Assembly: GCA_018897105.1 (NCBI GenBank)
Contig: JAHILF010000106.1
Location: 1 to 56,356, forward strand
Origin: Pseudomonadota bacterium
GTDB lineage: Bacteria; Desulfobacterota; Desulfobulbia; Desulfobulbales; SURF-16
Direction of reading: 5' to 3'
DNA length: 56,356 bases
The notes beneath the pieces are model-generated. The model made no database searches and was not told the origin of the DNA. It saw only the letters and a list, made by a program, of their open reading frames with translations. The translations under genes were made by a program, and so were the position numbers. Position 1 is the first letter of the stretch; every line of letters starts with the position of its first letter. Shown piece by piece: positions 16,861-25,984 of the stretch.

Positions 16861-18237
16861 ATGGAAAAGATCTCAGATGTCATCATCATCGGGGCCGGAA
16901 TTTCCGGTCTTTCCGCTGCCCATTTCATCAAAAAGCTGGCCCCTTCCCTGGAGGTCATACTCCTTGAGGCAAGCGGGCGGGCCGGCGGGGCGATCCAATC
17001 ATTCCATCAGGACGGTTTCCTGGCTGAATGGGGTCCCCACGGTTTTCTGGACAATGCGGAGGAAAGCAGGGAAATCCTCGAAGATACAGGTCTTTACAGT
17101 GAGGCCCAGCAGGCGCCATTAGGTGATTTCCACCGCTATGTCTGCCATGGGGGCAGGCTCGTGCAGATACCGCAGAAACCGGGGAAGATCCTTTCCACTC
17201 CTTTGCTGCCTTTCTGGGGTAAACTCCGGGTGCTGGGAGATCTGTGGATCAAGCCCGAGCCAAAAGACCAGACTCTTGGGCAATGGGCCGGCAGGCGATT
17301 CGGCAGGAGTGTGCTGCCTTTGATTGATGCGGCGGTGACCGGCAGCTATTCCGGTGATTACAACCTGCTCAGCATTGATTCGGTCATGCCGGGTTTGCGT
17401 AAGCTCGAATGCGAGCATGGCTCGGTCATCCGCGCCATTATCCGCAAGATGAAAGAGAAGAAGGGTTCCATCAAGAAAAGACTGCCTGCCATGAACAATT
17501 TTCCCCAGGGGCTTGATCGTCTGGTGGAGGTGCTGGAGCAGGGGAAAAATATTGCCTTTGACAGCGGCGTAACCGCTATCAACAGAGAGAATGGCCATTG
17601 GCGCATCACTACGGCAAAAGGGGTGTTCTCGGCCAAAAATATGGTGCTGGCGCTGCCGGTGAACAGCGGCCTGAAGATCCTGTCGGCCATAAAGGAGCCA
17701 CCGCTCGCCCAGATTCCTGTGTCGCGAATCTGCAACGTGGTGCTTGGTTTTGCTGACAGCGCCAAGGTGCCTTACGGATTCGGCTATCTGGCGCCGGAAT
17801 GCGAGAAGCGTTTCACCCTTGGAGTATTATTCTCCTCCCATATGTTTCCCAATAGAGCCCCGTCGGGCAAGGTGCTGATGGAGGCCCTGGTCGGCGGCCG
17901 CAGGCATCCTGAGAGGCTGGAGCTTTCCGACGAAGAAATCATCTCTTCGGTTTGCCAGGATATCAGGCAGCTGATGGAGCTGCCTGAAAAGCCGCTGTTT
18001 GCCAAAGTTCTGCGCCCGGCCAGCTCGATCCCCCAGCTGGAGATGGATCACCCGAAGATGCTTGCCTATAGGGCAGGTCTTGAGCAGGAAAATAAGGGGT
18101 TATATATCTGCGGTTTCGGCTGGGACGGTGTCGGCATCAACGACATGGTGAAATCCGCCAGAAAGGCAGCGGTGGCAATCAGTGCCGGCGGCAGGGGCGA
18201 AGAGGCCGCTGCCGCGGTTAAACCTGTTTATTTCTGA
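16861..18237 (+). CDS. hemG: Protoporphyrinogen oxidase (HemY/PPOX type)
   Basis: FAD enzyme that oxidises protoporphyrinogen IX (or coproporphyrinogen III) in haem synthesis. It has 458 residues. The dinucleotide motif GAGISGLSAA is at the N-terminus, followed by LLEASGRAGG and a C-terminal FAD segment (CGFGWDGVGINDMVKSA). EWGPHGFLDN is typical of PPOX. Because this class uses oxygen as acceptor, its presence in a presumed anaerobe implies another acceptor or microaerobic use. The divergent flavodoxin-like neighbour is an attractive but untested partner. Confidence 0.85.
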   Translation: MEKISDVIIIGAGISGLSAAHFIKKLAPSLEVILLEASGRAGGAIQSFHQDGFLAEWGPHGFLDNAEESREILEDTGLYSEAQQAPLGDFHRYVCHGGRLVQIPQKPGKILSTPLLPFWGKLRVLGDLWIKPEPKDQTLGQWAGRRFGRSVLPLIDAAVTGSYSGDYNLLSIDSVMPGLRKLECEHGSVIRAIIRKMKEKKGSIKKRLPAMNNFPQGLDRLVEVLEQGKNIAFDSGVTAINRENGHWRITTAKGVFSAKNMVLALPVNSGLKILSAIKEPPLAQIPVSRICNVVLGFADSAKVPYGFGYLAPECEKRFTLGVLFSSHMFPNRAPSGKVLMEALVGGRRHPERLELSDEEIISSVCQDIRQLMELPEKPLFAKVLRPASSIPQLEMDHPKMLAYRAGLEQENKGLYICGFGWDGVGINDMVKSARKAAVAISAGGRGEEAAAAVKPVYF

Positions 18238-18241
18238 TACT

Positions 18242-18420
18242 TGAGCCTCTTGCAAAATGAACATCTACTCCGATCGGTTAAAAATATCCTGTGCGGCGTC
18301 TTCTTTGTGAAATCGTCCTCAACGTAGCACTGCTATGCTTCCGGGCGATTTCACAACTTATTCTTTCACAGAATATTTTTCTCTCGATCTCGCTACGACG
18401 TTCATTTTGCAAGAGGCTCA
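18242..18420. mobile_element. 179-bp palindromic MITE-like element
   Basis: Perfect 21-bp terminal inverted repeats (18242-18262 and 18400-18420; the left arm begins TGAGCCTCTTGCAAAATGAA). The pairing continues inward: AAAAATATCCTGTG against CACAGAATATTTTT, TGTGAAATCG against CGATTTCACA, then the central TAGCACTGCTA. Nearly the whole element can fold into one long hairpin. It has no coding capacity and sits between the hemG and dnaA stop codons, a typical landing site. Confidence 0.7.
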
Positions 18421-18424
18421 CTTC

Positions 18425-19768
18425 CTAAAGAAATTTCTTTTCCAACTTATCTTCCAGAAATTCCACCTGGCGGTGGATACTGGTGTTCCGTATCCGCTTG
18501 TCGGTAATAACCCTGATGGAATGGACCACGGTTGAATGATCCCGGTTAAATGCCTTGCCGATATCGACAAGGGGCATCTCGGTGTATTTACGCGAGAGGT
18601 ACATGGCAATCTGCCTGGGAAATGCCAGGGCCTGTTTGCGGGATTTTGATTGAAGTTCCGCAATGTCAATCTTGAACTGGGTGGCAATAAAATCCCGGAT
18701 CACCACCGGTGAAAGCTGTCGGCTGTTGCCGATGATGTTTGCCAGCGTTTCCTTTATCATGGTGAAATCAGGTGCAGCTTTCATGAGTGAGCACTGCGCC
18801 TTGAGGCTGATGATCGTGCTTTCCACCTGGCGGATGTCACCTTTGATGTTTTCCGCCAGGTAGAGGATGTGTTCTTCGTTTAAATCCAGGCAATTGATAA
18901 GCGCTTTCCGGCGGATTATTTTTATTCTGGTTTCCAGATTGGGCGGGTTGATGGCGGTAATGATCCCGGATGACAGCCTGGAACGGATGCCGGAATCGAT
19001 ATCCGGGATCTCCCGCGGCCCCATGGAGCTGGTAAAAATGATTTTTTTGCCGTTTTCAAGGAGAATATCAAGGGCTTCCGACAGTTCCGACTGGGTTTTC
19101 AGCCGGCCTGCCAGCGTATGGACATCCTCGATAAGCAGGACATCGCACTGTTTGTGGTATTTGTTTTTGAAATGGGTCATGGTGTTGTTTTTAATGTTTT
19201 TGACCATTTCCGCCGTCAGTTGCTGTGCTGTGAGATAGTTAAGCCGGATGCCGGGCTTATGCCCGATGATGTGATGGGCGACAGCGTGGGTGAGGTGACT
19301 TTTGCCCAGCCCTGTTCCCGCCTTCAGATAAACACACGAGCCAACGGTGGAATCATTCATGGCAATATCCGTGCAGGCGGAATGGGCCATGATATTGCAG
19401 CTGCCGACAATGAATTCGTCAAAGGTGAAACGGGGGTGCAACGTTCTTATCGATGACTTCACCTTCGGAATATCAGGCAGCCGCATGGGTTCATTCGGAG
19501 TGGGAGCGGCAAGAAGCGACTGCGATACACTGCTGCCATCCTTTGTCTTGAAAACAATCCGCACGTCACTTTGCCCGAGCAAATGAAGGGATTCCTGTAT
19601 TGCGCCAAGATATTTCTCCTTTACCCAGGTGCAGAAGAAGGTATCCGGGCAGGCAACTTCAAGGGTGCTGTTCTCATTCTCTTTTGCTGATAATGGGTTA
19701 ATCCAGAGTGAATATGCGCTTTCTGGGAGTTTTTCTGCGAGAATTTCTTTAATCTTGTGCCAGAGCAT
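18425..19768 (-). CDS. dnaA: Chromosomal replication initiator DnaA
   Basis: Binds DnaA boxes and melts oriC. It has 447 residues. Domain I is in the first ~80 residues, a short linker follows, and the AAA+ domain has Walker A GTGLGKSH (151-158). Walker B reads LLIEDVHTL, where most DnaA have DD in place of ED. Domain IV carries the DnaA signature in FNRDHSTVVHSI near residue 410. The gene ends four bases from the palindromic element. A 1.2-kb gene-free region lies upstream; no dnaN follows. Confidence 0.95.
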   Translation of the reverse strand: MLWHKIKEILAEKLPESAYSLWINPLSAKENENSTLEVACPDTFFCTWVKEKYLGAIQESLHLLGQSDVRIVFKTKDGSSVSQSLLAAPTPNEPMRLPDIPKVKSSIRTLHPRFTFDEFIVGSCNIMAHSACTDIAMNDSTVGSCVYLKAGTGLGKSHLTHAVAHHIIGHKPGIRLNYLTAQQLTAEMVKNIKNNTMTHFKNKYHKQCDVLLIEDVHTLAGRLKTQSELSEALDILLENGKKIIFTSSMGPREIPDIDSGIRSRLSSGIITAINPPNLETRIKIIRRKALINCLDLNEEHILYLAENIKGDIRQVESTIISLKAQCSLMKAAPDFTMIKETLANIIGNSRQLSPVVIRDFIATQFKIDIAELQSKSRKQALAFPRQIAMYLSRKYTEMPLVDIGKAFNRDHSTVVHSIRVITDKRIRNTSIHRQVEFLEDKLEKKFL

Positions 19769-20983
19769 GAATGGTCCTGCGATATGTGAAATTTGGAATA
19801 ATAAAAAGAAAAGGGATTAAGATCATATTAAGAGATCGTTTGGATTCTGTTTGTTTGTATTAAAAAATACCGTTCCCTGTCAAAGACGGTTATCCCCGAT
19901 TTTTAAAAATAAAATACCAAGTTATCAACAGTCTTCGTTCCCTTGCAAGACGCGGAAATAGAAGAGGGGCACTTCTAACGGGCTATAAAAACGCACTTTT
20001 TAATCCCATTGGTTGAAAGCCCATAAAATAAGGGGATAGTCGCTTTTATGTGGAGCTTTTTTGTATTTAATTGATCGGTGAATGTCCACTTTTTCTCCTC
20101 ATTTCTCTTATTTCCTGTTAAATGCTCGATTTTCTGCTAACTACCCGAGACTTCATGGGGAAATAATTTCAGGTTTTTTTCTGCCCGTTTGCGTAAAAAA
20201 AAGATGCAGGATGTCAAGAGAAAAAATTGGCTTTTGCGCTGTTGTGAAAGCAGGTTGCAGTGTAACATTCATCGTCTCATCGCAGGGGGATGCTAGGTTG
20301 GTTGGCTAGGTGCTTTACGCATTTTATAGATAATTTATCCGAGGCTGTTGGTGATTTGGCCTGAAAATCAGCAGCGATGAATAAAAAAATATGGCAGAAA
20401 ATTTTGTCCATTTATGCCGGGAAATGAGAGCGTGACCTCGCGGGGCAGGTTGGGAGAGAGTTTCGGGCGCATCACCGGTCTGATTTCCATAAGACAAGAT
20501 ACGAAAATAACTTAATACCGCACAATGGACTTGTTAACTTTCTTAAAGGGAGACGTCCAGTAGGGACGCATCCTTGGATAGCTGAGTAAATCGCTCCTAA
20601 AAAAAAATCATGTCTCTTATTCCGACACAAATGAAATTTTGGCATGGTCATGACTTTTGGATCTTGCTAAGACTATACGACAAATTACTTCGTAATATAA
20701 AGATGTTATTGTGATATCTCTCTTGTGTCTCTTGAGTCTCTTGCGTTGGCCTTGACCGGCAAGCTCTTTTTATCCGGAGTGTAACTGTTAGATCGATGGG
20801 GAACTCCTTTGCTGAAAGGTAGATGCAACGCGGGTTGGCAAAAATAAAAGGAAAACAATCTTGATAAAAGGCTACAAATTTGTCATTATGCGACATTCAA
20901 TGACAGAATAGAGTCCGGCTGTCTTCTCAACGTTTCCAGCCGGGAGGGATACTGTTGCAAATGGGAAAGAAACGGAGGTGTTT
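19769..20983. other. Long gene-free AT-rich region upstream of dnaA (candidate oriC)
   Basis: About 1.2 kb without a credible gene. It holds TTATCAACA (19922-19930, one mismatch to the DnaA-box consensus) and weaker TTATCCCCG (19890-19898) and TTATCCGAG (about 20327), with AT-rich tracts such as 19899-19920. No perfect DnaA box was seen, so oriC is only a possibility. Two reading frames (20082-20309 plus, 20648-20896 minus) lack ribosome sites and family resemblance. Confidence 0.35.
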
Positions 20984-22360
20984 ATGTGTTTATGCCAATC
21001 CCGAAAAGTTGTTTCTGCTGGAGATTCAAGGAGTTATAAGTCATACACCCTGAGCAATTACCGTAATATCGTGCAAATGGCACGGCTCAGTGAAGAGCAG
21101 AAATTTGCCATAGATGTGGTTGCCAGGGTCCTGCCGTTTAAAACAAACAACTATGTGGTCAACGAATTAATCAATTGGGACAATGTGCCCGATGATCCGG
21201 TTTTTATCCTGAATTTTCCCCAGAAGGGGATGCTGATTCCCCGCCATTTCGATCAGATGGCAAAACTGGTCAGCAGCGGCGCTGCAAAAAGTGAAATTAC
21301 TGCCTGCGCCAATCGGATCCGCCTGGAGTTGAATCCCCACTCCGCCGGCCAGATGGAGCACAACCGCCCGCTGTTGAACGGCAAGATACTGTCCGGCATG
21401 CAGCATAAGTATAAGGAAACGGTGCTCTGCTTCCCCAGTCAAGGCCAGACGTGTCATGCCTATTGTACTTTCTGCTTCCGCTGGCCACAATTTGTCGGGG
21501 TGGAAGAACTGCGTTTCGCCATGCAGGAGGCAGAGCAGCTTGTGCAATACTTGAAGGTTCATCCTGAGGTGACGGATGTCATCCTGACCGGTGGCGACCC
21601 GCTTATCATGCGGACCAAGGCCATCTCCGCTTATCTGCGCAAACTGATTAACGCTGACCTGCCTCATCTGAAAACAATTCGCATCGGCACAAAAACACTT
21701 TCTTACTGGCCGCAGCGTTTTATCAATGACGCCGACTCGGATGATTTGCTGCATCTTTTTGATGAAGTTGTAGCTGCCGGTAAGCACCTGGCCATCATGG
21801 CCCATTTCAATGCACCGCAGGAACTTGAAACCGAAGTGGTGCGCAATGCGATTTGCCGCATTCGCTCAACCGGGGCGCAGATTCGCACCCAGTCTCCTCT
21901 GCTCAAGCATATTAATGATAATTCTGAGAGCTGGATTGCCATGTGGAAGACACAGGTCAATCTTGGCTGTATTCCCTATTATATGTTTGTGGTACGCGAT
22001 ACCGGAGCCCACCATTATTTCGGTATTCCCCTGGCCAAGGCCTGGAAAATTTACCGAACAGCCTATAATCAGGTGAGCGGCATTGCCCGGACTGTGCGTG
22101 GGCCCAGCATGTCAGCCATGCCTGGCAAGGTGCAGGTGCTAGGGGTCAGTGAAGTGCGCGGGGAAAAGGTCTTTGTCCTGCAGATGCTCCAGGGCCGCAA
22201 TCCGCAATGGGTAGCGCAGCCCTTTTTTGCCGATTTTGATAGTCAGGCAACCTGGCTTGATGAACTGCGCCCGGCTTTTGATGAAGAGTCCTTCTTTTTT
22301 GATGAAGAGCTGGACCATTTGCCGGGAAGAAATTGTGCACCAATTGCTGCCTTAAATTGA
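20984..22360 (+). CDS. KamA-family radical SAM aminomutase-like protein
   Basis: A radical SAM enzyme related to lysine 2,3-aminomutase, 458 residues. The cluster motif CxxxCxxC is at Cys157, Cys161 and Cys164 (CHAYCTFC). VILTGGDPL is the SAM-binding GGD segment. A Lys in MPGKVQVLG could hold PLP as in KamA. The ATG at 20984 follows GGAGG by five bases; the GTG at 20978 overlaps that ribosome site. The true substrate may be lysine, another amino acid (beta-lysine osmolyte synthesis) or a protein lysine as in EpmB. No partner enzyme is adjacent. Confidence 0.8.
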   Translation: MCLCQSRKVVSAGDSRSYKSYTLSNYRNIVQMARLSEEQKFAIDVVARVLPFKTNNYVVNELINWDNVPDDPVFILNFPQKGMLIPRHFDQMAKLVSSGAAKSEITACANRIRLELNPHSAGQMEHNRPLLNGKILSGMQHKYKETVLCFPSQGQTCHAYCTFCFRWPQFVGVEELRFAMQEAEQLVQYLKVHPEVTDVILTGGDPLIMRTKAISAYLRKLINADLPHLKTIRIGTKTLSYWPQRFINDADSDDLLHLFDEVVAAGKHLAIMAHFNAPQELETEVVRNAICRIRSTGAQIRTQSPLLKHINDNSESWIAMWKTQVNLGCIPYYMFVVRDTGAHHYFGIPLAKAWKIYRTAYNQVSGIARTVRGPSMSAMPGKVQVLGVSEVRGEKVFVLQMLQGRNPQWVAQPFFADFDSQATWLDELRPAFDEESFFFDEELDHLPGRNCAPIAALN

Positions 22361-22715
22361 GCAAGTGATCAAAATGTGCTGCCCTGCAACCAGAGTTTTT
22401 GTCTTTATGCTCCTGGGGGCAGGGCATTTTGATCGATGAGACCAGCTCCTGGAAGATGCAGGGCTGGCGCAGTAAGCTTGAGGTAAGCACGCCAATACGC
22501 TGTTTCGCGATCAATGATGATACAGCTTCTTTCCGCTATCCATTGCTTTACCATGGGTCCTTCCGGTTTGTTATCCCGCATGGCAGATTGCTTTTCAATC
22601 CAACAGTACCGCACCAATGCCAGAGCAAGTCCCATCCCTCCGCGCCCCGTGACCGCGCAGGAAGATGGCCAACACCATAAAGAGTCCCGGGGTTGAAATT
22701 TAATGGGAAGTCTTC
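22361..22715. other. Gene-free stretch after the radical SAM gene
   Basis: Apart from the hairpin at 22367-22434 I see nothing firm. Short overlapping frames on both strands have no ribosome sites or recognisable sequence. Confidence 0.4.
22367..22434 (+). repeat. Large hairpin after the radical SAM gene
   Basis: GATCAAAATG...GCCCTG (22367-22386) pairs with CAGGGCATTTTGATC (22420-22434), with one 5-nt bulge. It lies just beyond the stop codon, has no T-run, and could stabilise the 3' end or act as a weak terminator. Confidence 0.4.
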
Positions 22716-22898
22716 ATGCCAAACCAGATTTGCATTCTTATCCAGTATAGCCTTGACCATCCCTTTTGCATCACCATCGACCAGGAGGCCCAGGATTACA
22801 TGGGCCACATGTTCGGGGAGATCAATTATACCTTTATCAATGATGTGAGAAAGTTGCCCCTGCGCGTGCCGGAAATTAACCGCATGCTTACCAGTTGA
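22716..22898 (+). CDS. Possible 60-residue hypothetical protein
   Basis: The ATG is preceded by GGGAAG at a fair distance, and the product has a plausible composition. There is no family match. A minus-strand frame (22548-22808) overlaps it, so either or neither may be real. It converges on the small gene ending at 22922. Confidence 0.3.
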   Translation: MPNQICILIQYSLDHPFCITIDQEAQDYMGHMFGEINYTFINDVRKLPLRVPEINRMLTS

Positions 22899-22921
22899 CC
22901 CAGAGGCAACCTGAAGGACGT

Positions 22922-23104
22922 TTAATCGTCCTCAACCAGATAGCCCTTCAGCTTTTCCAACAGAGAGTCGGGCAGTGCTTCCTTGTAGAGGAAGGCCTGG
23001 GCCTCTTCGCCGGTTATCTGCTGTTTGACCTCAACTGGCAGGGAGCGCAGTATCGCCATTCTCTCTGGATCAGGTTTTTCCTTGCGGGGGCCGACTTTCT
23101 GCAT
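22922..23104 (-). CDS. Small hypothetical protein, third gene of the rubrerythrin operon
   Basis: A 60-residue highly charged helical protein (KPDPERMAILRSLPVEVKQQITGEEAQAFL in two helices). GGAG lies eight bases before the ATG, which makes it credible. It follows the DsrE-like gene by 24 bases on the same strand. The stop codon is inside a short hairpin (GGACG / CGTCC). No family recognised. Confidence 0.6.
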   Translation of the reverse strand: MQKVGPRKEKPDPERMAILRSLPVEVKQQITGEEAQAFLYKEALPDSLLEKLKGYLVEDD

Positions 23105-23128
23105 ATATTTTCTCCGGAAGTGGATGGT

Positions 23129-23488
23129 TTAAAAGGTAATAATGCCATACCCTTCCTCAATGAATCTGCCCATTGACGGATGGCCGGACATTGGGCCGAC
23201 CAGGGGCAGCCCTTCCTGTTCCACCGCCTCTGTGACCTTCATCTTGGCAGAGCATGCCTTGCAGACGGCGACAATGAGGCCTTTCTCCTTGGCCTGCTGA
23301 TAAAGCGGGGCCAGGAAATGACCTTCCCGGCTCATAACGGGTATCAGTTTCACCGCTTCCCCTTCAATAACGATGCTGCCCTCCAGACCCCTCTCATGCA
23401 GATCAAGGGCGTTGAGCAGCACGTGGATAAAGCAGAGGGGATCACCGCGGAAGGCAAAGAGCACGATTTTTTCGCCTGAAGTTGTCAA
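23129..23488 (-). CDS. DsrE/DsrF-like protein
   Basis: A 119-residue soluble DsrE-fold protein. The family includes sulfur-relay proteins and many of unknown role. Cysteines at CKACSAKM are in the place of the active cysteines of sulfur carriers. The start is TTG, fixed by GGGGAGG eight bases upstream. It lies between rubrerythrin and a small gene on the same strand, so a role in sulfur or oxidative-stress handling is inferred from context. Confidence 0.75.
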   Translation of the reverse strand: MTTSGEKIVLFAFRGDPLCFIHVLLNALDLHERGLEGSIVIEGEAVKLIPVMSREGHFLAPLYQQAKEKGLIVAVCKACSAKMKVTEAVEQEGLPLVGPMSGHPSMGRFIEEGYGIITF

Positions 23489-23508
23489 AGTATTATCCTC
23501 CCCGGAAC

Positions 23509-24030
23509 TTAGTCAATCAGATTAGCAGGGCCGAAATACTCCCTGCCATGCTTGCAGACCGGACATTTATCCGGTGGTTCGGTCCCTTCATGGATGTTGC
23601 CGCACTTGCTGCATTTCCATTTGATGGTCTCGTCTCTTTTGTAAACCGTGCCATTCTCCACCATTTCCAGCAACTGCTGGTAGCGATCCCGATGGTGTGC
23701 CTCAACCCTGGCAATCTGCCGGAACAGGAAGGCTGCCTCCATGTTGCCCTCTGCCTCTGCCTGCTCGGCAAAGGTGGGATACATGTCAGTGGTTTCGTAA
23801 TTTTCGCCCTTTACCGCCTCCTTGAGATTGGCGATTGTGTTGCCAATGCCGTGCAGCAGCTTGAACTGGTCCTTGGCGTGCTGCATCTCGTTTATGGCGG
23901 TCTCTTCAAAAATGGCGGCAATGTAGTGATATCCTTCTTTCCTGGCAACCTTGGCAAAATAGTCATATTTGTTACGGGCCTGGGATTCTCCGGCAAATGC
24001 TGCCTGCAGGTTTTCTTCGGTTTTGCTCAT
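23509..24030 (-). CDS. rbr: Rubrerythrin
   Basis: Non-haem di-iron peroxidase that removes hydrogen peroxide in anaerobes. It has 173 residues. The ferritin-like helix bundle has the expected metal Glu and His residues ([33 protein letters not shown]). A C-terminal rubredoxin domain has CSKCG and CPVCK. GGAGG precedes the ATG. First gene of a leftward operon with the DsrE-like and small proteins, read from the promoter at 24131-24159. Confidence 0.95.
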   Translation of the reverse strand: MSKTEENLQAAFAGESQARNKYDYFAKVARKEGYHYIAAIFEETAINEMQHAKDQFKLLHGIGNTIANLKEAVKGENYETTDMYPTFAEQAEAEGNMEAAFLFRQIARVEAHHRDRYQQLLEMVENGTVYKRDETIKWKCSKCGNIHEGTEPPDKCPVCKHGREYFGPANLID

Positions 24031-24130
24031 CTGTTGTTCCTCCAGTCATTTATGGATAGAGTTGAATAGATCGGTAAGCTGGTAAAAATTACCTGGCAAT
24101 GGTGCGGATATACAAGGATTTTTCTCTAAG

Positions 24131-24159
24131 AGTATTCAATAATGCTGCCGGGATGTCAA
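24131..24159 (-). promoter_or_regulatory. Sigma-70-like promoter for the rubrerythrin operon
   Basis: On the minus strand TTGACA (24154-24159) is a perfect -35. AATACT (24131-24136) is a 4-of-6 -10 with 17-base spacing. The rubrerythrin ATG is about 100 bases downstream. Confidence 0.45.
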
Positions 24160-24222
24160 TAATTGTGCAAATTTTTATTTCCGGAAAAGCGCGTAATCTG
24201 CATCATCCAGGCGCAGTCCCGT

Positions 24223-24633
24223 TCAGGTGGACAGCAGCAGGATGGCGCCGCAAGCCAGAATCAGGCCGATGATCTGTTTGAAGGTGAGAGGCTCCCGCAG
24301 AAAGATAACGGCCAGCATAACGGTGATAAGCGGATAGAGGGCGGTCAGACCGACAACGATGGAGATTTTTCCTTTCTGGACCGCAGCGAAGAAGAAAAGT
24401 GTGCCGGTCATGCCGGCTATGCCGGTGAGAACGGCAAACAGAATACCCTTGGGGTGGAACTGCAGGTTGAATTTAATTAAAAAGAGGATGACCAGGCCAA
24501 CCAGGATGGCACCGGCCACCTCAAAGACCAAGGCGCTCTGGGGTGAAATGTAGCTTACGGCAATTTTGGGGAAGAATCCCCAAAAGCCGTAAATAATCAT
24601 AGCCAGTAATGCCGACAGCAGCCAGTTGTCCAT
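24223..24633 (-). CDS. EamA/DMT-family small membrane transporter
   Basis: A 136-residue protein with four or five hydrophobic helices, about half a normal DMT exporter. The first helix has ALLAMIIYGFWGFFPK, and the last has the REPLTFKQIIGLILACGAILLL end typical of EamA domains. Single-EamA proteins work as dimers in related families. It is not clearly linked to its neighbours. Substrate unknown. Confidence 0.75.
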   Translation of the reverse strand: MDNWLLSALLAMIIYGFWGFFPKIAVSYISPQSALVFEVAGAILVGLVILFLIKFNLQFHPKGILFAVLTGIAGMTGTLFFFAAVQKGKISIVVGLTALYPLITVMLAVIFLREPLTFKQIIGLILACGAILLLST

Positions 24634-24660
24634 TTGTTTTTTTCCGCAAAAGGGGGGGGA

Positions 24661-25173
24661 TTAATTACTGCCTGAACCCAAAATAACGCCCCTGCCGGCA
24701 TGATCCATATTCTTGGTGGTGTCAGGGGTATAAATTGTCAGCTGGTTTTCTTCGCCACGCTGAATTGTGGTCCAGCCAAGGGGGGAATACCACATGCCGA
24801 CCTGATTGCCTTCCTGGTCAATGATGAACGCCCCATCGTACCTGTTTCTGAGCCGGTAGCGATTGTCAATACGGCTCATCCAGGCCTTGAGCTGTTCGGA
24901 GGTGAGATTGATCTCTTTCCACAGGCTTGGCGTGAGCTGGTACTTTTTGTCTATGGCCATGATGGCCACCGGTTCCGCATCCGGGCCGATGTAATAGTAG
25001 TTGTAATTGTCCAGTACCTGTCCCGACTCGAAGATGTCATTGACCGCGAGCTTGAAATCCAGGCGGCCGTATGAACCGGTGCTGCAGGCCGTCATGATCG
25101 CACCCGTTGCGGCAAGGAGCAGGACCAGCATGAAAGTTGTCGGGTTTAAGAAAATCATCCGTAAATTTTTCAT
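24661..25173 (-). CDS. Hypothetical lipoprotein
   Basis: A 170-residue exported lipoprotein. The signal peptide ends in TGAIMTAC, with lipidated Cys at about residue 30. The rest is a small soluble domain rich in Tyr (NYNYYYIGPDAEP) with alternating strands (IMAIDKKY...AFIIDQEGNQVGMWYSP...TIYTPDT). The ATG at 25173 is chosen over 25191 because AAGGAG lies seven bases upstream. No known family. It faces the same way as the EamA gene, 27 bases away. Confidence 0.65.
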   Translation of the reverse strand: MKNLRMIFLNPTTFMLVLLLAATGAIMTACSTGSYGRLDFKLAVNDIFESGQVLDNYNYYYIGPDAEPVAIMAIDKKYQLTPSLWKEINLTSEQLKAWMSRIDNRYRLRNRYDGAFIIDQEGNQVGMWYSPLGWTTIQRGEENQLTIYTPDTTKNMDHAGRGVILGSGSN

Positions 25174-25526
25174 ATATTGTCTCCTTTTCATTTGCTCACT
25201 CAGCGGGGACCGTAAATTGGCGGTATTGCTTCCCCGTCATGATCTGTTAGGAGTAACTATAAGAATTATTATAAAAAAAACCATGAGAAGGTAAATTATC
25301 TTGCTGCAGCGAAAAGAAGTTAACCGCTTGCCCTTTGTGGCGGTTGGAGCATAATATGTACATATTTTTCAGGGCATATGTGATCTGTAAAAGGCCCACT
25401 TCGGAAGGTGTCGAGGTATTAGTAAAATAGCTTGTCCTTGTCTGGGCGGAAAACAGGAGAGGGGATCGTCGAGCGGCATGGTGTCTGATCTTGCAGCAAG
25501 TGATGCCGGGCCCAAATCGGCGTCCA
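25174..25526. other. Gene-free stretch between the lipoprotein and Smr genes
   Basis: AT-rich at 25250-25300. A minus-strand frame (25247-25726) overlaps the Smr gene in another frame and looks spurious. No regulatory site recognised. Confidence 0.4.
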
Positions 25527-25808
25527 TTACTGTTGGGCGGCAAGCTCGACCAGCGTAGCACCCCAGCCGCTTCTGTCCTCATGGGCCAGGCGGAAGGAGA
25601 CAACCTCCGGCAGACGTTCCAGAATGGCGTGCACGGTGCGCAGCAGCGTCCCTGTGCCTTTGCCGTGGATGATGCGGACCTGAAGGATATTGCGTTCCCG
25701 GCAGACCCGGATATACTCCGGCACAAGACTCTTCACATCGCGGGGATTGAAGGTGTGTAAATCAAGAATGCCATCAATCGGCATGTCAATCGCTTCTGTT
25801 TCATCCAT
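25527..25808 (-). CDS. Smr-domain protein
   Basis: A 93-residue Smr (MutS2 C-terminal type) domain protein. DLHTFNPRDV is the DLHG-like motif. IIHGKGTG is the conserved IxHGxGxG loop, and GATLVEL ends it. Smr domains cut or bind branched DNA or RNA. The frame stays open upstream to 25952, but that extension (48 more residues) has a poorly placed ribosome site. The start at 25808 also lacks a clear one, so the N-terminus is uncertain. Confidence 0.7.
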   Translation of the reverse strand: MDETEAIDMPIDGILDLHTFNPRDVKSLVPEYIRVCRERNILQVRIIHGKGTGTLLRTVHAILERLPEVVSFRLAHEDRSGWGATLVELAAQQ

Positions 25809-25984
25809 GGTGGAGTAATGTATGGGTTTGTGGTTGTATCCGAATTTAGTCGGGTAATCTATTTTTTTCCAGAAGGTAAATAATCCGCGTTGGGAAGTCA
25901 ATGAAAAGGAGCGGAAGGCAAAACATCGAATTTCCTGGCCGCTTGAGTCCATGCTCCGAATAAAGTGAAAATAAATTAATTAGT

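Noticed and set aside
20648-20896. 82-codon minus-strand frame in the dnaA upstream region
   Set aside because: Low-complexity middle (TQETQETQE) from a simple GAGTCTC-type repeat and no ribosome site.
25247-25726. 159-codon minus-strand frame overlapping the Smr gene
   Set aside because: It overlaps the recognisable Smr domain in another frame and has no family features.
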